Part shown: positions 12,860 to 25,037 of the stretch, piece after piece | Position numbering within the stretch: the stretch's first letter is position 1 | Layout: each line of letters opens with the position of its first letter | From: Daedaleopsis sinensis | Taxonomy: Eukaryota > Basidiomycota > Agaricomycetes > Polyporales > Polyporaceae | Assembly: GCA_033807695.1 (NCBI GenBank) | Contig: CM066304.1 | Location: 558,001-622,000, forward strand | Reading direction: 5' to 3' | Length of the DNA: 64,000 nt | Position numbers and translations under genes: made by a program | The notes under the pieces: generated by a model | Database searches by the model: none | Told to the model about the DNA's origin: nothing | What the model saw: only the letters and a program-made list of their open reading frames with translations

Positions 12860-13519
12860 CTCTTTACATGACTTTCGTATGGCTTGTGAAACAGACCCTG
12901 CAGTCAGGATAGCTTCGCATGAGTGAGAGCACTCTATCAAGCATGCGTGGATCGTGAGAGTTCTCACCGTGGTATTAGACCCGTTCATTCAGTGGAGGCT
13001 GTAGTCAGGTTGTAGCTATTGAAGCCGTTCACGACTGAACTGGGAAACGACTGGACTGGGAAGGGCAAAGCTGGCTTTTCCGGTACAACGATGAAAATTG
13101 TGAAGTTGTAGGTCCTGAGCTACGTTTTTCTCTTCAATACCCGGGGCCTAAAAAACTAATGAAGCAGCATGCGTAAGTACATGTGGGTCAAAGTAGCGGC
13201 TCGTCCTACCGTGGCAGGTATGGAAGCACTTAGTGACTGTGCCATGGACTCGGAAAATGGTAGATGGCACAGTGTACCACGAGTAAGTATAGTGGTAGCA
13301 CAATTGTGCTTTCTTTTTCTGAATATTGAACACTCAGTAGACCGCTAGCAGTGTCTGTATTGATTATGGACTGTATCAGAAGGTCGAGCTTACTAGTGAG
13401 GATGTGTTGTATCCCAGTAAGCTTACTGTCGTCGTCAGAGAGCGACTCCGCCGAGTCTGGCCAAGTTCCATCTCGTGTGACTATTAGCGCCGAGTCTGTA
13501 TCGGCTCGGGCCGGCTCGG
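12860..13519. other. Intergenic, no gene seen
   Basis: This is the region upstream of the phenol monooxygenase gene. Only short open frames in GC-neutral sequence are present, with no domain and no convincing exon pair. It probably contains the promoter of that gene and ends at the outer limit of the inverted repeat that holds the FAD monooxygenase. Confidence 0.5.
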
Positions 13520-16220
13520 ATCGAAACTTCCGGCTTCCTCCTGCTCCTTCAACCTGCTCCTCCTGCTCCTCCTGCCTCCTCCTCGGAGCTGGGTCGCGAG
13601 TCGCAACCCCTTGCCTCCCACCAACACGAGCGAAGGCTTCCATCTTCCATCTGCACCGCCAGAATTCATCATGACTGTTATCATGAGCTGTTGCGCCCGA
13701 GACTAAGTATCATCCGATTGGAAGGCCCAGCCCCTGTGCGCCTCGCTCACCCAGGTACTGTCCACGCCGAGCTCCCAGTCGGGTCTCTCTCAAGGAGTTT
13801 GACCCCCATAATGATGCGGATGTCGAAGTCTACTACTTCACAGCGATAGACAGGCTGACCTCAATTACAATAAAAGGTTGACAGTCACATCAACTCGTGT
13901 GTCCTTGACTAAGTTACACATCCAGATACTAGTAGGACCCCCACTGGCAGTACTACCGACTTCCTGAGCGGGAAGACATGTCTGCTGTTCAACCGCACAA
14001 ATCACACTCTCTTCTGCGCCCATCGATACTCGAGCTGTGGCCTTGGTATTTTACGGTTATCACCGACCCATATTGGTCCGAATCGAAGACCCAGAGTAAC
14101 TGGGACACCATCGAATTCTCCAACACGCCACAGCCTTCTTGAGGCGCTGCCAGCTAATAAGCCGCATGAGCGCAGCGACACCAAACCCCCTATCATCACA
14201 TCTCTCCAGCCATGCCAGTCGTCTTTCGTAAAGCTTCACTAAGCCTCAACATTCTGGTAGTCGGCGGAGGTGAGTACAGTAGATTCTACGCAGCTTACTA
14301 CCATAACTCACGGCCAATCTACCTTGGGGATTGTACACTGCTAGGTATCGGTGGCCTGGCCGTCGCATACATGCTTAGCACGTCCGGTCATCGCGTCAGG
14401 GTCATAGAAAAGAATTCTCTCGACAAGCCCAGCGGCGGCCACAGGGTTACTCCCAATGCCAGCAAGATTCTTCGACAATGGATTGGAGATGACGAACTAT
14501 ACGCGGTAGCTACACGATGCACCGGCAACCCCTTCTATCGATGTGAGTGTCCTGCACTGCGCGCTGTGTGGGAAAGGCTAGAAAGTGCCTAGTCGACACA
14601 GGAGAGCGAGCAGGCTATCTGGGCTGGGAGTCCGTCGTATTGGCGGAGACTGGCGGAGATTTCCTCCTCATGCATGTGAGTCCTCAGACGCTATCGCAAT
14701 AATGGTGGCATAATCGAAGTTATCGTGTAGCGTGAGGACTTGGTTCGGATCCTCTATAGGCTTGCGACTGACGCGGGGGCAAGGGTTGACCTGAACATGA
14801 AGGTCACTTCAGTACGACAAGGAACGAATGACTCACCCAGTCCCGTGGTTACTCTCGGGAGTGGTGAAGTACTCACCGTTGACCTTGTCGTCGGTGCGGA
14901 CGGGTGTAACAGCGCAGTTCGCGGGATGGTTCTCGAGGATGACTCGGAGGACCAACCCTTCGCAAGCGGACTGGTCGTTTATACCGGCGTGGTCAAGGCA
15001 GAAGATGCTGCTCAACACGCAGATCTAAAACCCCTTTTCATGGCCGAAGAGGTAATTCTTCTTCTTCTTCTTAGTTCGAACCTCGAGCCCTCATATTTTT
15101 CTAGTGGCCTCTCTGGATGGGCGAGCACATCAGCTTTATTGGTGAGTCGACAGTCATCGCATGTTTCTGTAACTCATCTTGCTACCATCTCAAGGACATC
15201 CTGTGGTAGGCGATTTTTCGAGCACTACATGATCTCGATGTCACTGTTTTCAAACATTATTGCCTCTAGCGCAAGGGAAAGGAGTACTCATTCAGCCTTC
15301 TCGTATGGAATGACCCCAACCACGGCGGTGAAGAGGGTTGGGAAGAACTTCATCCGTCAGAGGAGGTAGTGATGGCCAATCAATGCTCAGTGTATGTATA
15401 CGATACATCCGGCCTTCTGTGGCGGGCACTGACAGGAGCGATTTCAGCATACAACGATTAATTCGACTGTCACCTCACGTCATCCGCACTCCTCATATGC
15501 TACGCAAAGATCAAGACGTTTATTGGGTAGATTCGACAGAGAGGATAGTGCTTTTGGGCGACGCAGCGCACCCTACCCTGGTCAGTAGTCGGAGTCTCCT
15601 CTCCAAACCGTACTATACTTAACCCACGCAGCCGACCGGGACTAATACGACCAGCTTGGCAGTCGAAGACGCTGTGGTCCTCGGCTCGCTCCTCTCCCAT
15701 CTATCCAGTTTGGACCAAATATCGACCTTCCTGAGCGCATACGTGGAGCTTCGTAAGAAGCGCTGTCAGATGGTCGTTCGCTCCGACACGGAGAGGGCAC
15801 GGATGTTCGCCCTTCCACCAGGGCCGGAAAGGGACGCGCGCGACGCGGCCATCTCACGAGAGCTGGACGACTGGGACGAGGGCGCATTCAAACTCCACTT
15901 CGAGCAGATCGCAGACATCTTCCTGTACGACGCCGGAGACGCGGCGGAGGAGTGGTGGATCAACTGGGGACGTCTCCACGAGGCGGCGCGCGAGCGTCCG
16001 AGAGTGATGGAGTTCTCCACGGAGAGTATGTCTGTGTCGAGCTCGTGAATGTGCGGGCGGTGTGTTCGGGGATCATACACGTCTGTGCTTCTTTCTGTCC
16101 AGGCTGGACTCCGTGTCGCAGTTGCTCTTATATGAAGTTCAAATTCGTGGTGCTCGAGCCCGGAACCACGAGGTGCTTCCATGTAGTGCCTGCGCGGTAT
16201 TGTCTCATACAATAATGTTT
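13520..16220 (+). repeat. Left arm of the FAD-monooxygenase inverted repeat
   Basis: About 2.7 kb matches, in inverted orientation, 59,440-62,085. The match covers about 0.7 kb upstream of the gene (for example TAGACAGGCTGACCTCAAT at about 13.85 kb and GTGAGCTGTTGCGCCCAAGA-like sequence at about 13.7 kb), the whole gene and about 170 bp after the stop, fading near 16.2 kb. The arms are diverged (many substitutions and indels in introns), so the duplication is older than the tandem array. Confidence 0.88.
14212..16048 (+). CDS. FAD-dependent monooxygenase, salicylate-hydroxylase-like (copy 1)
   Basis: This is a class A flavin monooxygenase with about nine exons. It starts MPVVFRKASLSLNILVVGGG. 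Intron 1 (75 bp) splits the Rossmann motif, which continues IGGLAVAYMLSTSGHRVRVI. Later motifs are PSGGHRVTPNASKIL, GYLGWESVVLAETGG, REDLVRILYRLA, VVGADGCNSAVRG (DG motif) and IVLLGDAAHPTLPT (GD motif). The last exon (15,656-16,048) ends SMSVSSS. Such enzymes hydroxylate, and sometimes decarboxylate, aromatic acids. The substrate cannot be read from the sequence. It lies between the phenol monooxygenase (-) and a DUF6533 gene (-), which suggests but does not prove a shared aromatic-degradation role. It is paralogous to the gene at 59,593-61,425. Confidence 0.88.
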
Positions 16221-16415
16221 TTCGGAAAGAGACTTGTTTATCTCGTATTCTTCGTGAGGGCGCTTCATCTTAAGTCAGGAGGGACTCACAACTAGTCAGC
16301 CTCTACCTAGCTCAATATAATATCCAGCTCAACGTTCATCAGAAGCTAATCCTACTTCTTCTCGCAACGCGATAATATCGGAGGTGACCGCGATTCTAGG
16401 CGGCTCTCAAGGTGA

Positions 16416-18195
16416 CTACATACTGGAAATACATTTCCTCCCGTCCTCAGCTGGCCCTACGACAAACTTCTTTGTGCTTCTGTCGACGTCCCACGTGTCC
16501 TCGATATCATCGACGGATTCTGCGCGAGGACCAAAGGAATTCCCCAGGGATCCTACGAATCTCTCGAACACAAGAGAGTCGCATCGAGAGCGGAGCAGTT
16601 CACTGGCATGTGACTGCGTGCTCGAAGCGTACACATCGAGTGCGTGAAGATTCGCGCTTTGCAGATCGAGCAGGAACCGCGAGACCAGAACGGCGGTAAG
16701 ACTGTATGAGAATTGGTCAATATGTCCGGGCAGTTCACAGCTTGAACACGCACGGCTCGGTAAATGCAGTAACATAGCTGCCATCTTGATACGCGGTATG
16801 AAACTATCATGTATTCGATCTGTCAGCCCGAGCGTGTGTTCCCGTTTTGTCTTGACTACTCACCGAAAGGAGCGTCAAGACGAGGTGAAGCATGTTCAAT
16901 CCAAGGAGGACCCTTTCAGCCCTGAATGAGCCGTGCATACGAGTGCAACTTTAGGACTTTGAAGCGCTTACACGAAATACATCAACCCTACAGTGTCCGA
17001 GTTAGTAGTCGTAGTAGTAGTAGAGGATTCCGATATGACTCTCACCGTCTTGCCACAATATATCAGCGAGAGTCTTCGGTCCGCTCTTCCCATCTGTATC
17101 GACACGGTACCGCGCCTGTCTCCGCACAGTTGACCAGGTAATGGCGATCAAGATTGCGTCGGAGATGATGAGGCAAGACCGCGAAACAATCACGACTACG
17201 AACAAACTGGTTAACTTCGAGTCAACCGATCGAGGACTGCAGAATACATACAGCTGTCATCGTACATGGTCAGATAGTTGTCACAGAACCATGCAGTAAA
17301 ACTCACATCTCCGTCGTCTTCATGCCTACGTTGTCCATCGGCTGGCATCCAATACCAGGAATCATGCTACCAGATATGTGATAGTGATACCTGCTCTAGA
17401 TAACACGGCGACCGCGGTGAAGGATATTGTCAGCTAGGTAATCGTTCGAATCCTGTCAGTTGGTCACCTACCAGATTTACAACAGTGGGTGTGACAGATA
17501 GCATAAACACCAGGACAGCCAGGTACAACCGGCTAGTCAAAGCTAGCGTGCGTAGAGTAGAGAACACTGGACGAGAGTCAGTAGCTGACTACGTACGGCA
17601 ACTGGATCAATCACTCACATGCCCATGGAATGTACGACAATGTCTGGATCCCGAATGTGGCCTTAGCAAACAAATCACAGCTATGTGGTAGATATGAAGG
17701 TTATCAGCAGCGAAGTTGCTTGCTCCCAAGAACACCGAGGTATTGTACCTCTGGGGGGGTAGGTGTATGATTAATAAGATATTCCCGCACAAATCAGCAA
17801 AACTCACCTTATCTGTGAAGGGAAGGCCTCCGCTCGAAATTATGAGGAGGGTGACTAGCAGGTAGTAGTACTGGTTTGAATAATACAACATAGTTGCACC
17901 GTTGAATCTTCGTGCCCAGCACAGCTTCACCTCTCGGGGGAATGATTCGACGCAGTGATACAAGAATAGTACTTGGGGAGCAGTCGATGTCAGCTCGACT
18001 GCTGCACTGGTAGAACACCCACCTTCAGCGGCTATAGCGCAGTAGTCACCGACAGCGCTACATTGTGTTGAGAGATTAGCAGCGCATAGAGATCAACGCA
18101 TGGTCACCGTGAGATACCATTATGAGCGAACGTACATAGCTTGGAACTCGGCGATGAGCTCCGCGTCCGAGAGTCCGGAGGTTGGTGAAGCCATA
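16416..18195 (-). CDS. DUF6533 multi-pass membrane protein (copy 2)
   Basis: This multi-exon gene starts with ATG at 18,195 (MASPTSGLSDAELIAEFQAM, then GTACGT). The next short exon encodes AVGDYCAIAAE. The core exon (about 17.81-17.96 kb) encodes VLFLYHCVESFPREVKLCW and FNGATMLYYSNQYYYLL, clearly the DUF6533 signature although more diverged than copy 1. Further exons give DLFAKATFGIQTLSYIPWA, FSTLRTLALTSRLYL with a hydrophobic stretch ending TPTVVNL, VIVSRSCLIISDAILIAITW and LGLNMLHLVLTLLS. The final exon starts LTAVLVSRFLLDLQSANLHA and ends KCISSM. The function of the family is unknown. It is transcribed convergently toward the FAD monooxygenase. Confidence 0.85.
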
Positions 18196-18199
18196 TCAC

Positions 18200-20049
18200 T
18201 AGCAGGAGGGAGTCAGCGTGGTGGCTACGCCCTGTAAGCGAGGAGGGTCTGCAGAGTTGGAGGCGGAGTCTATGTTGGACGACAGTACTATAGCCTGCAT
18301 ACAGCTGGCGCAGATTATATAGCGACGGGGCGACCGTCGAGTAACATGGATACCCTAGAAGTCCGAGTCTGGTATCAGTCATCTGTCCCGTCGGAGAGAA
18401 AGAGGTTACGGACGCGCTACATTACTGATAGCGCGCACTTCTGCCAGGCAGCGACCAGTGCCTTGACTTCATACATGTATACCTGATACTTCACCTTGTC
18501 CCTTCCTTACCATGCACTGGCAGTGTTTGAACAAACTATCGCCTTATTGCCATTGCGGGTAGAGAAGAAGCGTAGGTGCTGTCAGATAGCATCGCCGTAC
18601 TCGGAATGATGAATCATGAGTGATCTTAATGGCGCCGGCAGCTCGAGCAGCGCTGCTGTCGAGCAGGATGCGGTGTAAGAAGTAGAGGTTACCACTATCA
18701 TGTGTGACTGCTAGTAGGTGCGCATAACCGGACGAGCACGAGTGACATGCTTTCCAGTTTGTAGAAAAGCAGCGTGCATGCTAAAATTTCGCAAAGAAGT
18801 CAGATGGCTACTCAAAAGTTGAGACAAGGTTCGCTCGCCATCTTCTTCCGGTATCCTCTCCGTCACTGACAGATCTTCGTGCGCCGAGGAAACTCATACA
18901 GCAACCGACGGCCACTCACGCTGACACACGACCGATGACGGCGCGAGAGCGATGTACTGCGGTCCGCAACCATCGCAATGCTGTCAGTAAGATTTACCCG
19001 CCTTGCCTCCACAATTTGACGTGATGATGAAGGGTGATCGTCGCGGATGTGAGCAATCCTAGAGCTAGAATAGAGGCACAATGTCAGCGTGTTCACTAGC
19101 ATCATGGGATGACTCTTACCGAGATATCGACGCAGCTGCTCGGACTGGCGAAAGCATCCGATGCCGAACGTAGTGAGGGTCGCAGCGTGTATTGCGGCGA
19201 AGGACTACTAGAGTAACAAGTACTGAAATCTAAATCTATCGGACATGAGGGTCGTGGGGATCATCGAGCAAGCAACAACATCAACGGAAACAACGGGTAC
19301 ACCGGGGCGGAAACATCGCGCGCAGGCCTGAAGCGCAGTACTGTCCATGCGCATTAACTACGACGCACGCGCTGTACTTAAACAGTGCGCAGTCACGGAC
19401 ATGACAAGGGGAGCGCGGCCGCAGGAAGCGGTAAGCGGTCTGGAACTATCTACAAGGAGATTAAACGGGGATTAGCTAGCACGAGGCTACGTGTAGTGGC
19501 AACAGCCCGCGCCTCGACTGCGTATTGGAGTCAAAAATGGCGGTAGTTGGAGAGGGCGTGAGCATGATTATGCATATGTGTGGAGACTCCAGAGCACAAA
19601 GAAGTCGTGTATGATGGGAGCATGAGTGACGTGCGTGGCGTGGGTGCTACGGGAGCAGAGGTAGGAGTAAAGAGGACAGGGAGTCCGAGAAAGCGGAACA
19701 CATAGCACGAGCACAGCGATACGAAGGCGGAGATGTCGAGGTGAGGTGGTGAGAGGATTGGGAATGGGGGAGCAGTCGAGCACGGGTCTGAGTAGCAACA
19801 GCGTGAGGGTGACAGCGTGAAGAGATGGATGGGCGATAGATGTTGCAGTACGTACAGTAGAGATATCTAACATTCCATACAGATGTCGTGATCGAGAGGG
19901 CGAGAAACAATGAGAGGCCAGCATACAGCCAAGACAGAAGAACCAAGATGAACCAGACGATCAGGACACCAGAAAGACAATCAACGAGAAATAGGGAACA
20001 CGCGCATATGTGCAGACGAGTGCACGGATATGCGCATGGGCAGTCATTG
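18200..20049. other. About 1.85 kb between DUF6533 and HHK without a confident gene
   Basis: On the minus strand there is a hydrophobic open stretch at about 19.86-19.98 kb (LVLLSWLYAGLSLFLALSIT) and another exon-like stretch at about 18.9-19.2 kb. No domain is recognisable and no start or acceptor chain links them. A small membrane-protein gene or relic is possible. The part directly below 20,050 is the 3' flank of the histidine kinase. Confidence 0.35.
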
Positions 20050-23000
20050 TCATGAGGCAGCAGCGTCTGGCGCAGGAATGGTTGTTTGCGATGGCGGCGG
20101 CGTTAGTGGTTGTGGTTGTGGTTGAGTATGAGACGGCGACGCTTCGGTCATCGGTGAGGGCTGGGACCCTCGTTTTCGACGCTCGTCGGCGATGTTGAGC
20201 ATGCTTTTTAAGCTTTTCTCGAGCACCGGTTTCGTCAGAACGCTGTTGGGAAAACACATGAGCACACGGTGCTTGCGACGACATAACGTTGGACTCACTA
20301 GTCGACCCCCGCCTCCAGATACTCCTGCTGGTCGCTGAGCAAGGCGTTCCCGGTCACGCCGACGACAAAGTCCTTACGCCCCTGCGCTCTCAGCTTCGTC
20401 ACCGCCTCCAGCCCCGACAGCACCGGCATCTGGTTATCCAAGAACACGACGGCATATCGTTGCCCGTCGTATATCGAGGCCGTCATGACACCGTCCAGTG
20501 ACAACCCGCCACAGCCGGTGTCTTCACTGGACGGCGTCTCTCGTTGCTGCGCGCCGTTTAAAATGAGATCGAGCGCGATCTCCCCGTTCTCCGCGGTAGT
20601 GACCGTGCACCCGAGCCGCGTGAGCATCCTGCTCATGAGCTTGCGCGTGAGAGGGTCGTCGTCGACCACGAGCACATTCAGCTTCGTCTCGTACTGCAAG
20701 AACGACACGGGCGTGTGGGCCGCGGAGCCAGCCTGGCTGGGCAGCGTCCCCGTCGTCCCGGCAGAAGGCGTTGGTGAGATGAGCGCGCCGTCGACGGTGA
20801 ACATGTGCGCCTTCGGCAGGTGAGTGAGGTGCAAGCTGCGAACAGTGCTGTCCGAGTTGTCGGGCCGCGGAGGTGGTCGATCCGAATTGACCGGGGTACT
20901 ATCGTCTGAGTGAAATTGTGGTGCCGTACCCGTCGAAGGGTCCCCAATGGTCCGCGTGAGAGGCCCGTCCGTCGGCTTTGTGGAGATCTCTACCAGTCCA
21001 CCTACTCCAAATCATCAACGGTTGCGACGAGCAAAGTCAATAAAAGCGCCATGCCTTGTTCCATGATGCTATGGAGCGCCGAAGAAGAGGACGACTGGTG
21101 GAATTGATGCGACACGCGCGGATTCATGTGCGAAGGCCCGATTCCTAGCTTCTGCACAGCGTCCTTGGAAGTCGTATACACCGCTCCACGGGGGCTGGAG
21201 TTGAAATCATCCTCTTCGATGTCGGGGGAATTCAGGGCGGGTATAGCTTTCGTCCCAACGCCAAGCGCTGGAGGACGTACAATGAGTCTTGGGTGTGCAG
21301 AGGAAACACGAGTGATACTTACGAAGCTCGACCCAGAACGTCGACCCTTCGCCGACCTTGGACTGCACACCGAGACGCCCGCCACTGAGCTTGACGATCT
21401 GCCGAACCAGTGCCAGACCCAGTCCGGTGCCTTTGCCACCTTGCAATCTGCCCTGTTCAGTTTGATTGAATGCAGCTGCGCGGTGTCGTTAGCACTCGCG
21501 AGTAAACAAAAGGGCTGACACGGAGACACTCACAAAACAGCTTGCTCTGGACCATGTCCTTCGGCCTGATCCCGCACCCAGTGTCCGTCACCTCGATCCG
21601 CACGACGATCCACTCGAGAGGCGGCGAAGCCTTGCCGCCGTGGAGAACATTGTGCTGCGACAGGTGCGACTTCGAAAGCTGATGCGCGTCGGCATCCCCG
21701 TTAGGTGCGCTATTCTCCTCGTCCCGCGGGAATCCCTCCTCCTCGTACTCGTCATCCTCGTCGTCCTCCGAGTGCCGCTCAGGAATGACAAGCCGCGTCT
21801 TGATCGTGAGCTTTCCGCCAGCCCGAGTGAATTTGCATGCGTTGCTTTACGTGACGCCGATCAGAATTGCGAAATCAGCGTCCCAACAGACATACATACC
21901 TTGCCAGATTCGTGATGATCTGCCGCAAACGCGTCTCGTCACCGACGACAATCCCGTCTTCCTCAGGTTGCTCCTTAAGCCGCCGCATGATTGCATCCTC
22001 CGGCTCACCCATGGCTTCGTACAGCGCTCGCCGCGCCATCTGTATTGACATTAGCTTACTATCTGGGTCGATAATCGAGCGCACGAACCTCGTCGATACT
22101 GGAGTCTAGATCAGTGATGAACTCCAGACGACGCGCATCGGTGGCCAGCCGTAAGGGCACGAAAAGCGAGCGCATGACCTGGTGAAACTTGTAAGGCTTC
22201 AGCACTGATTCGAAGCGACCGCTGTCCATCCGGTTACTGCGACGAGATTGTCAGTGATGTCAGACCAAATGCATTCTTCAACTTACAAATCGAGAACATC
22301 GTTCAAGACTAGAATCTGGCGTTAACAAAGAACGACCCGCATAGCATGACCACGAACCTTTCGACATCATGCTCAAACTTCCCTCCAGTGCCTTGAATTC
22401 GATATCCTGAGTGATTGCGCCCAACGCTTGCATGTTCTGTACAGCGAGCACTGATTGGTGTAAGTAGAGCTCACGCGGGCGTAAGAGTGCGCTGCTTACA
22501 TGCAGTGTTCAACGGCACTCGCACTTGTGCATGTCGCCCGCAGCCATCAGCTTAGGCACGTCTAGTAGAAGCAGAAAATACTTATCATGGAAGACGTATC
22601 TTTGATGCAATATGCGTAAGTGCGAGGTATACCACGAGAAGGGGGCAACTTACGAAGTGAGCCGGCGCTTGGAATCGGACGCCTTCCGCTCGTTGACCTG
22701 GGCCTTCTGCGTCGCGCGGAACTGAACCTTGAGCTGGTCGCGGAGCGTGTACAGCCGGCGCTCAGCGTTCTCGCGCATGTAATGAATGTACAGCAAGAAG
22801 CCCTGGAAGAACAGAAAGTTGACAAGATCTGCATGTGTGGTGAGATAGACAGCTGAGCGCGCGGAGTTTGCAGAACGTACTTCGTACGAATGATGTCTTG
22901 TCCGGGACAACAAGGCCGCAAGACCTGTGGTGATCATCAGTCCATATGCAGACGGTGTGAAGAGAATGGAACATACAAGATGAAGAAGACTAGGGCGCCC

Positions 23001-24834
23001 AGCAAAGCGGGGAGCCGCTGCAGCTTCAAGCCGAATAGCGCGATAGTTTGTAGAGCGGAAGTGTAACTGTGCGAGGTTCAGCCGGTGTATTGGCTCGGAG
23101 GTACTGTTCTGACGTACTAGAACAACGTCAAGTAGTCTTTGCCATTACACGAGAAGAACGCATGTGAGGCGTTATACTGTCCACACACGTACCTGTTCAG
23201 ACGATAAGTCTCGCGGACGCCCATCATAAAAGCAATAGGACTCACATAAAAACGACCTGGTATATCGACCAGACCCATATTGAACAGACGAGCACTAACT
23301 GGTAGATGACGTTGCGATCCCGCGGCCAGTCATAGACGACCATGGGCGGGATCGCGAAGACCAGCGGAGGCGTGATCCCCCACAGGAAGATCTTGTCTGC
23401 GAGCGTCAGCGGGCGGGGCGCAAAGCCGACGCCCAACGCCCAGTTGACCAGCAGGAAGGCCGTCGACCAGATCGCTAAGTTCTGTAGAATACCGCGTCAG
23501 TGTATCGTATAGGTAGCATATGGCACGATCACATCCCAGACAATGTCGCACAGGTCCAAAGCGAAGGGGCAGACCGACACCGAGACATGTCGTATGGTCC
23601 ACCGTTCAGTACTGGCGCGCTGTCCAAGTTCCCATCGACCGACCGATTAGTATGTCCATCGCGCTTATAGCCCATTGCAAAGCTGAGCGCGCAGCCAAGG
23701 GCCCCGGTCGGCGATTGTAACTCAGTCTCAGCTTCCGGAAGCGTAGAGCGGCCGCGGCGGCGTGCGAGCCGTGCAGTGGTAAGCGGTGAGGTAGAATGAC
23801 GTCCGGGACAACCCCCCACCGAGCTAAGCGGATCTCACTAGACGGTCACGGTAAGTCTATTTTCTCGCTCTCTGCATTTCCGTGTTGGGCACTCATGAAG
23901 GTTCGGTGCCGGAGGTGTCTTAGATGCACCTCTCGCGAGAAATAATGACCAAGAGCATGGTACGAGCACTCCACAGCATGCATGCAATGCCCGTGTCCGA
24001 GCATTGCAGGTAACTGTTAGGAGAGCGGAGCAATCATGCAAGTAATTGTCATGAACTGGGCTCGCTTGTCGTCGGTAGCATGCCGAGTGCCTGCAGCCGA
24101 TGACGAGAGTGGTACGAGAGCTATTTGCGGAATCGGACCGAGTCGCGCAATACGTGAAAGTGAAGGGAGGAGCGGACGCTCACCTTGCGTAGAAACCAAT
24201 TCTCCTTGTTGTAATGCATCTCCGACTTCTCGTCGATGAAGTGCGTGGCGAAGAACGAGTACGCCAGCGGCCATAGTCTCCACCGAAGGACGATGAGCGG
24301 CTGGCACAGGCCCCAGAATCCCTCCGGGCGCACCGCGAAGCTGTCCCGGTCGGTGTTGGTGCCCCCGTGGTGGTTGCTGCCGGACTTGTTGGGCGTGCCG
24401 TCGTGCTCCGAGTGCGTGACGGAGCTGCTCTTGATCTCGTCCGACCACTCCCTGTCGACGACGACCTCGTCCACCTGACAGTCGTCCGGCGGCTCGATGC
24501 GGGGCTGACCTTGCCTGGACCGCACGTACCCGCTGCTCTCGGCCACGCTCTCCTCGAAGTTGGAGGAGCTGGAAGGGGCGGTGCCCGAGCCGAGCTTGCG
24601 GACGAAGCGGTCCCAGTGGACGCGGAGGCCTGCCGAGACGCGGGCGTTCTTCTTGGTGCGCGAGCGTCGGCCGGTCGAGTTGGCGTCGTGCAAGACGGGT
24701 GGTGGGAGGTCGTCGTCGGGAAGCTGGAGTCGGACGGCGGTCTTCTCTGGGGCCACGAACGAAGGAGTCAGGTCATCGCGTTTGGTGGACGTTGCTGACC
24801 AAGAGGCGAATGAGTTACCAGAGCGAAATAGCAT
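20050..24834 (-). CDS. Hybrid histidine kinase with membrane sensor and receiver domain
   Basis: This is a complete gene of about 1,050-1,100 residues in more than a dozen exons. Exon 1 (24,184-24,834, ATG at 24,834) is a Ser/Arg-rich cytosolic tail of about 180 residues, then the first hydrophobic segment. Exons 2-6 (to about 22.65 kb) supply several further helices (FLLVNWALGVGFAPRP, LVFAIPPMVVYDWPRDRNVI, FFQGFLLYIHYM) and a coiled linker. Next come the H box (YVFH, then VRVPLNTA), DVLDLNRMDSGRF, the N box (DETRLRQIITNLA, then NACKFT), the G1 box (VTDTGCGI) and the G2 box (GGKGTGLGLALVRQI). A long linker leads to a receiver domain with VVDDDPLTRKLM, the acceptor Asp in FLDNQMP, GVTGNA and TKPV. 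The intron at the H box lacks normal splice ends, and intron 1 carries about 500 bp absent from the partial copies. It would signal through a His-Asp phosphorelay. Its 5' part is repeated three more times downstream. Confidence 0.93.
23539..24040. other. About 500-bp insert in HHK intron 1
   Basis: Intron 1 is about 700 bp here but about 200 bp in all three partial copies. The flanks align on both sides (left TTCTGTAGAATACCGCGTCA, right GTCGGTAGCATG), and the extra block lies between 23,538 and 24,041. I see no terminal inverted repeats and no clear target-site duplication. It could be a later insertion in the intact gene, or sequence lost once before the array expanded. Confidence 0.8.
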
Positions 24835-25037
24835 CGAGCAGGCTGAGGCTAGGGACGAGGACGCCGCACGACCGACCGGCCTCGTTGGGCAACGGCAGAC
24901 TACGGATGGTGACCGAGCAGAGAGAGGAAGTTGAGGGCGAGTGCAGACGTGTGTACATACTTGTACCTGCTATGTCCCTACAATCCCCACACGGACGGCG
25001 TCTGGGCAGCGTCTACGTTGCCTTATAGAGTATGGCC
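24835..25037. promoter_or_regulatory. Shared HHK 5' flank ending in the junction string
   Basis: About 200 bp lie between the HHK start codon and the beginning of E. The same flank is retained beside every partial HHK copy (34,335-34,537; 43,918-44,120; 53,149-53,352), so each copy keeps the likely HHK promoter. It ends with TATAGAGTATGGCC. TATAGAG could also serve as a TATA-like element for rightward transcription into E. Both promoter roles are inferred from position only. Confidence 0.4.

Noticed and set aside
17430..17470. tRNA-like T-arm (GTTCGAATC)
   Set aside because: The flanking bases do not pair as a T stem, no acceptor or anticodon arms are found, and it lies in an intron of the DUF6533 gene.
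19961..20284. A 107-codon frame at the 3' end of the HHK
   Set aside because: It overlaps the final HHK exon in another frame and has no independent support.
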